From JBDSZL01 sp039925145 (GTDB lineage: Bacteria; Acidobacteriota; Vicinamibacteria; Vicinamibacterales; SCN-69-37): 62,867 bases of DNA. A model generated the notes under the pieces. It did no database searches. It saw only the letters and a list, made by a program, of their open reading frames with translations, and had not been told where the DNA came from. This document shows, piece by piece, positions 58,864 to 62,867 of the stretch. Within the stretch, counting starts at the first letter, position 1; every line of letters starts with the position of its first letter. The stretch spans positions 1 through 62,867 of the forward strand of contig JBDSZL010000077.1 of NCBI GenBank assembly GCA_039925145.1. The letters are read 5' to 3'. The translations under genes and the position numbers were made by a program.

Positions 58864-60596
58864 CGATGGATCGAATCTTTCGGAGGAACGCGTCAGGCCA
58901 ACTTGGCGCCCTGTGCGGCACGTTCCTCGCACGGTTCTTCGAGAACGAGATCACAGGCGGCTCAAACGGCCTGAAGGCCTCGTTCTTCTGGCTCGTTGCC
59001 CTTCTTGCCGCCCCCGGCTTTTTCATCGGCGTGATGCTGTCGTTTCAGTGGGACCTGACGAGCCGCCTGCATGGCGCGGCCGCGCTCCGTGCGAGCGCAC
59101 TGTCCTCCAAGCTGGTGTACCTCTCATACGGGATGGTCGTGTCAGGGCTCTTGGCGGCGATTACGTGGAGCAGCCTGCTCCTCGACCGCCGCGATGCGCT
59201 CATCATCGGCGTCCTGCCAGTTCGGCCGGCGACGGTCGTCGCCGGCAAGCTGCTCGCGCTGTCTCTGTACCTTGGACTGTTGACGGCGGCGCTGAACGGC
59301 CCGGCGGCGCTCTCCATTGGCGTGGCGCTGGCCGCGGGAAGCCACTTCAGGTTCGCTTTGCGCGGCATTGCCGCGCATCTGGTCGCTGGGGGAATGGGGT
59401 GCACCTTCCTGTTCCTCGCCGTGACGAGCGCGCAAGGCCTGGCACTCGCGCTGACGGGACCAGGCGCCTTCAAGCGCGTGTCCTCCATGCTGCAACTGGT
59501 GGTGATAGGGGGCGTCGTCATTGGATTTCTCCTGCAGCCGCTCTTCGCGATCTCGACGCGCGACACTATCGCCGGAGTTGGCGTACACAACCGGCCCTGG
59601 ATGCTCCACCTTCCGCCATTCTGGTTTCTCGGCACGTACGAGTGGGTGCTCGGCACCAGCAATCCGGTGCTGACGAGTCTTCACTGGCGCGGTATGGCCG
59701 CTTTTTCGCTCCTCCTCGTCGTGACCGCGGTCAGCTATCTCGTCTCCTATGCACGGTTGTCGCGTGCCGTCGTCGAGGGTGCTGACGCCGCTCCGCCTCG
59801 GCCCGGGGCTGCCGCCTGCGTCGAGTGGCTTGTGGGTGGTCTCACGCGGCACCCGGCATCGCGCGCGGCGGCGCAATTTTTCGTCACGTCGATGGCGCGT
59901 GTGGAGCGACTCCGCTTCATCGCGGCCATGACGATCGGCCTCGTCGTGGGCTGGTCGGTCCCCCTCGTTTATCTCTGGTGGGCCGAGCTTGCCGACCCGT
60001 CCGAAAACGTCGTCGATCCGATGATGACGACCTCCATCCTAAGCCTCTCGTTAGCCGATCTCGCGTTTCTCGTCACGGGCCTGCGCGTGGCGGCGGCTAT
60101 GCCTTCGGATCTCAAGGCCTCGTGGATTATCCCGATGATCGAAGCGCGCGGCACGCGCCTGCGATCCGGGGTATGGCGGGCGCTGTTCGCCCTCGGCGTC
60201 GTACCGATCGTCGTGTTGTTCGCGCCGCTCCTCGCATGGTTCTGGGGCGGCATGGTCGCGATTAGTCACTCGATGGTTCTCTTGGCCACCGGCGCTCTGC
60301 TCGTCGAGGTGCTGCTATGGAACGCCGAGCAGATGCCGAACGCGAGTCCGTGGCGTCCGGAGCGCCTCCAGCTCGGAAAGCGATGGCCGCTCTACTTACT
60401 GGGTTTCATCCTCTTCTCGACGGGCATAGCCGGAATTGAGGCGCTTGTCTTTGGCCGGCCGGTGCTCGTAGTCGGTTTGGTCGCGCTCCTCGTCATGCTC
60501 ATCGTCGCGGTACGGGTGGCCCACCGGCGGCGGCTGATCGTTCCCGAAGACGACCCCGAGGATGTCGGAGCGCCTGCGGTGCTGAGAATCAGCTGA
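58860..60596 (+). CDS. ABC-2-type transporter permease
   Basis: 578 aa from GTG 58860 (or ATG 58866). About 12 predicted TM helices, e.g. FFWLVALLAAPGFFIGVMLS, LVYLSYGMVVSGLLAAITWS, LQLVVIGGVVIGFLLQPLFA, GMAAFSLLLVVTAVSYLVSY, AMTIGLVVGWSVPLVYLWWA, ALFALGVVPIVVLFAPLLAW and GLVALLVMLIVAVRVA. No substrate-binding domain. Pairs with the upstream ATPase. Longer than most ABC-2 permeases (about 250-400 aa), as if two six-helix halves were fused. Substrate not predictable. Confidence 0.85.
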   Translation: MTMDRIFRRNASGQLGALCGTFLARFFENEITGGSNGLKASFFWLVALLAAPGFFIGVMLSFQWDLTSRLHGAAALRASALSSKLVYLSYGMVVSGLLAAITWSSLLLDRRDALIIGVLPVRPATVVAGKLLALSLYLGLLTAALNGPAALSIGVALAAGSHFRFALRGIAAHLVAGGMGCTFLFLAVTSAQGLALALTGPGAFKRVSSMLQLVVIGGVVIGFLLQPLFAISTRDTIAGVGVHNRPWMLHLPPFWFLGTYEWVLGTSNPVLTSLHWRGMAAFSLLLVVTAVSYLVSYARLSRAVVEGADAAPPRPGAAACVEWLVGGLTRHPASRAAAQFFVTSMARVERLRFIAAMTIGLVVGWSVPLVYLWWAELADPSENVVDPMMTTSILSLSLADLAFLVTGLRVAAAMPSDLKASWIIPMIEARGTRLRSGVWRALFALGVVPIVVLFAPLLAWFWGGMVAISHSMVLLATGALLVEVLLWNAEQMPNASPWRPERLQLGKRWPLYLLGFILFSTGIAGIEALVFGRPVLVVGLVALLVMLIVAVRVAHRRRLIVPEDDPEDVGAPAVLRIS

Positions 60597-60712
60597 CGGA
60601 TCGTATGAGAATGTGAGATATCGCATGGCGCGGAAGGCGTGCGGAATTACGGAGTCTCCAGCTATGAAGGACTGTGTTGCGCAGATCGCTCGAGGAATGC
60701 TGGTCAAGAAGG

Positions 60713-60801
60713 TTGGCCCCTTACTTGTCGGCATCAAACGTCTCGGCCAGCTACAAGTGCTGGCCGGTTTCAGGTGTCGATCAGCGGCCGGTTTGGGTCC
60801 A
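60713..60801 (+). mobile_element. probable IS21-like terminal-repeat remnant
   Basis: Irregular repeats each starting with GGCC at 60715, 60745, 60762 and 60786; the last two read GGCCGGTTTCAGGTGTC and GGCCGGTTTGGGTCC. Arrays of short internal repeats at the ends, with this GGCC-n-TTT-GGGTC/AGGTGTC style, are typical of IS21-family elements. No istA/istB genes are present. The rest of 60597-60811 shows no gene. Confidence 0.35.
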
Positions 60802-60811
60802 CCGAGGCTTG

Positions 60812-61678
60812 CTAGCCGGGGCCTCCTGCACCAACCACATAGCCGCGCCTTGCGCGTATGTCGTAACGTCCTGGGCGCTTCACACGCACAGTGAGCTCGT
60901 GCCAGCCGGGTTTTGCCGTTGCCGAGGTGTCGTAGCTTAGCGTGTAGCTCAGCCGAAAATCTTCCAAAGAGCTCACAAACTCCCTGTCTATTTGCCCGGT
61001 GCCCTCGAGCAGCGCAAAGCGTCCACCGGAGGTGTCGGCCACGTCCGATAGAAACTCCTGATGAGCTACCCGGTGGGTGACATCGTCCGCTAGCGCCACC
61101 ACGAAAACAGCCTGATCTGATCGACGTACGATTGCCCGAACGCTCTTTTCGTCAAGAAAGCTGAGCGTATCGAGGCCGTCGGTGAACAGCAGCAGCATCT
61201 GGCGAAAGGGTGGCGCGTTCGGCTTGATGACGGAGGCCGCGAGCGCATCGAACAGTGCAGTCTCACCCCGTGGCTGTGAGAGGAGCTCGGATACGGGTTG
61301 ACCAGCAACAGTGTGGCTGATCCCCTGTATGCCCTCATTGAACTGGTAGAGCGCTAACCGGTCGGTGGGTCGGAGCTTCTGTTGGAGGCTGTCAATGGCG
61401 TGTTTGAGAGAAGCGAGCAGGGGCGCCCTGACGCTTGCGCTCATGTCGACGAGCATTGTTGCGTCAGTTGGAACAGACTCGAACACGGCCTCCGTAACGG
61501 TTTGCTCCTCGCCGTTGTCACGCACCTCGAAGTCTGCGGGCTTCAAGTCAGTGATCAGCCGCGTGCCTTGACGCACCGCCACGTTGAGCGTCACATGGTC
61601 GACACGGCTCCGAAAGACGGCGTTCTGCGCGGGAACCGAGAGGAGCACTAGGACGCAGAGATGGCGCGCGCTGATCAT
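60812..61678 (-). CDS. VWFA-related (Acidobacterial-type) secreted protein
   Basis: 288 aa from ATG 61678, overlapping the TPR gene stop by ATGA. Signal peptide (HLCVLVLLSVPAQNAV), the opening strand RSRVDHVTLNVAVRQGTRLI, then ADFEVRDNGEEQTV, and the VWA domain with MIDAS DMSASV, plus FTDGLDTLSFLDEKSVRAIV. Matches the VWFA-related domain family expanded in Acidobacteria. Mediates metal-dependent adhesion or protein contacts. The C-terminus ends WHELTVRVKRPGRYDIRARR then GY. Confidence 0.88.
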   Translation of the reverse strand: MISARHLCVLVLLSVPAQNAVFRSRVDHVTLNVAVRQGTRLITDLKPADFEVRDNGEEQTVTEAVFESVPTDATMLVDMSASVRAPLLASLKHAIDSLQQKLRPTDRLALYQFNEGIQGISHTVAGQPVSELLSQPRGETALFDALAASVIKPNAPPFRQMLLLFTDGLDTLSFLDEKSVRAIVRRSDQAVFVVALADDVTHRVAHQEFLSDVADTSGGRFALLEGTGQIDREFVSSLEDFRLSYTLSYDTSATAKPGWHELTVRVKRPGRYDIRARRGYVVGAGGPG

Positions 61679-62787
61679 CGTTGGCCGAATGCCTGAATCT
61701 GGCTCAGCAAATCTCCAAGGAGCCGGCGGTCGCCACGCCAGTAGTCCCACCAGGGATCACGCTCGTCCGGCAATTTCGCTCTCGCCGAAGCCGCGTGCGT
61801 CTGCGCCTCTTCGAAATTGCCCTCTGCATGCAGCGCGGCTGCTAATGCCAACGCAGCCGTTTGATAACCAGGGCCGATCGACAAGGCGCGACGGTATGCG
61901 GCCGTCGCTTCGCCGAGCCGGCCAAGGGCCTGCAAGACCCGACCCTTGAAGAGATAAGCCCAATACTGGACGTCGGAATCGGTGGCGCTGCTGATGCCAC
62001 CGTCCAGCAAGGTCAAGGCCTTCTCGTTTTGACCTAAACGATGCATGACCACCCCGCGCCGTACGTCAACCTCCGCTGCGAGCTCTTCCACCTGCGGCAG
62101 ATTCTTGAACGCCGCATCAGTTCGGCTAAGGTCAAGCCGGTAGGTCCATTCCTCGGACGACAGTCGGGACAAACTCTCAATGGTTGATTGCGGTCGGGAA
62201 AATGGCAGCGTTCGGCTGTCCCGAACGATGACGCGCGCGAGTAGAATCCGCGCCACCAGCGCCGCACCGCTTGGTGTTCGCTGAAGGGCCTCTATACGGC
62301 TGCCAATGGAGTCCAGATAGTCGTCCGCGCGATTCGGCAGATTATAGAGCATCGCCAATGTCGCTCTATAGGTTGCAACCTCCAGCGCACCCGGAAGGTC
62401 ATTCGCCGATGTGGGACCCCGCCCCTGGGGCCTGACAAGGTCTCTCGCCACATGAAACAGTCGGCTGGCGTCATTCTCGTTGAAGTGCAACACTCGGCCA
62501 CCAAGCGCCAGCGCGAACGAGACTTCATTGGCCACTCGAGCCTGAGACGGTGCATCCAGCTGCTGACCTGGTTGATTGCGGGATGTGACCCAAAGGTCGA
62601 GTTGGCGAAACATCGGGGCGCGTACCGTCGCCCAATCCTCGCGGGTCACTACGCGGACATCGAGCTGAACAACGTCCGTTGCAGAGCGGAAAGTGGGAGG
62701 AGGACCGGCCGCCTGCTGACCGCAAAGTGCCGCCACGTGACAGACGAGGGCCGACGCAACTGCAAGAATTCCGATGCACCTAGTCAT
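61675..62787 (-). CDS. secreted tetratricopeptide-repeat protein
   Basis: 370 aa from ATG 62787 (GGAGG 7 nt upstream; frame open to 62841). Signal peptide (IGILAVASALVCHVAALCG), a helical middle with LLARVIVRDSRTL, and at the C-terminus TPR repeats: VDVRRGVVMHRLGQNEKALT, YWAYLFKGRVLQALGRLGEA, TAAYRRALSIGPGYQTAALA, AAALHAEGNFEEAQTHAASA. TPRs bind protein partners; the coupled VWFA-related protein is the obvious candidate. Last gene; 62788-62867 shows nothing further. Confidence 0.82.
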   Translation of the reverse strand: MTRCIGILAVASALVCHVAALCGQQAAGPPPTFRSATDVVQLDVRVVTREDWATVRAPMFRQLDLWVTSRNQPGQQLDAPSQARVANEVSFALALGGRVLHFNENDASRLFHVARDLVRPQGRGPTSANDLPGALEVATYRATLAMLYNLPNRADDYLDSIGSRIEALQRTPSGAALVARILLARVIVRDSRTLPFSRPQSTIESLSRLSSEEWTYRLDLSRTDAAFKNLPQVEELAAEVDVRRGVVMHRLGQNEKALTLLDGGISSATDSDVQYWAYLFKGRVLQALGRLGEATAAYRRALSIGPGYQTAALALAAALHAEGNFEEAQTHAASARAKLPDERDPWWDYWRGDRRLLGDLLSQIQAFGQR

Positions 62788-62867
62788 CTCGCTACCTCCG
62801 CTCTGCTTATGGAGCGTCCTTGGCCGCCAGCTAGCCCGCATTATTCATGACACTGACGACGTGCCGG

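Noticed and set aside
58866..60596. Treating the 578-aa permease as two genes
   Set aside because: One continuous frame without internal start signals covers all predicted helices.

Overview
The window is high-GC bacterial DNA, very probably from an Acidobacteriota chromosome, most likely class Vicinamibacteria. Indicators are a VWFA-related protein of the Acidobacteria type with a TPR partner, several secreted carboxypeptidase-regulatory-like and YVTN-type beta-propeller proteins, a CheB-CheR-PAS fusion beside hybrid histidine kinases, and a Gram-negative envelope gene set (porin, RND and MacB-like exporters with TolC, alpha-2-macroglobulin plus PbpC). The taxonomic call is inference from gene content; no rRNA is present.

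Layout. 1-9.2 kb is mostly core: a partial Porin_O_P porin, a DedA protein and an FtsB/DivIC protein on the minus strand; cutA, an RsbU-type phosphatase and an RNase III with an extra N-terminal DUF2007-like domain on the plus strand; a degenerate AAA protein divergent from purA; a bacilliredoxin. 9.3-18.7 kb holds a Tat-exported dioxygenase-like protein, a CADD/PqqC-like di-metal protein and a five-gene minus-strand operon (two secreted beta-propellers, TolC, membrane-fusion protein, RND pump). 18.8-20.3 kb is a graveyard of mobile DNA beside a tRNA-Glu: an apparent transposase tail, two oppositely oriented fragments of a serine recombinase and one small orphan gene. 20.4-23.8 kb is a compact surface-glycan set (2OG-Fe oxygenase, GT4 glycosyltransferase, polysaccharide pyruvyl transferase) ending in a decayed TylF-type methyltransferase.

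23.9-38.8 kb holds a small lipoprotein, a J-domain/winged-helix protein, an oligogalacturonate-lyase-like propeller, the pbpC / alpha-2-macroglobulin pair, a hybrid histidine kinase and a haem-containing propeller protein. Between the last two, on the minus strand, lies what I consider the most interesting object: a near-consensus sigma-54 promoter (GG-N10-GC), an upstream inverted repeat at an enhancer-like distance, about 90 nt of non-coding sequence predicted to fold, and a strong intrinsic terminator with a GCAA tetraloop and eight U. It is either a sigma-54-driven small RNA or an attenuated leader of the kinase gene.

39.0-45.6 kb is a plus-strand export operon with three consecutive HlyD/MacA-type adaptors, a MacB-like permease without an ATPase domain and a TolC protein. 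45.7-50.7 kb has a membrane protein, a ROK sugar kinase, an M23 peptidase and L,D-transpeptidase pair, an uncharacterised lipoprotein pair and a zinc-ribbon protein. 50.7-56 kb is a signalling locus: hybrid kinase, CheB-CheR-PAS protein and a CheB gene with a large internal deletion. 56-62.8 kb contains small unknowns, a secreted regulatory-like-domain protein, an ABC-2 exporter, a probable IS21-like end remnant and the VWFA/TPR pair. No CRISPR array, rRNA or intact insertion sequence was seen.
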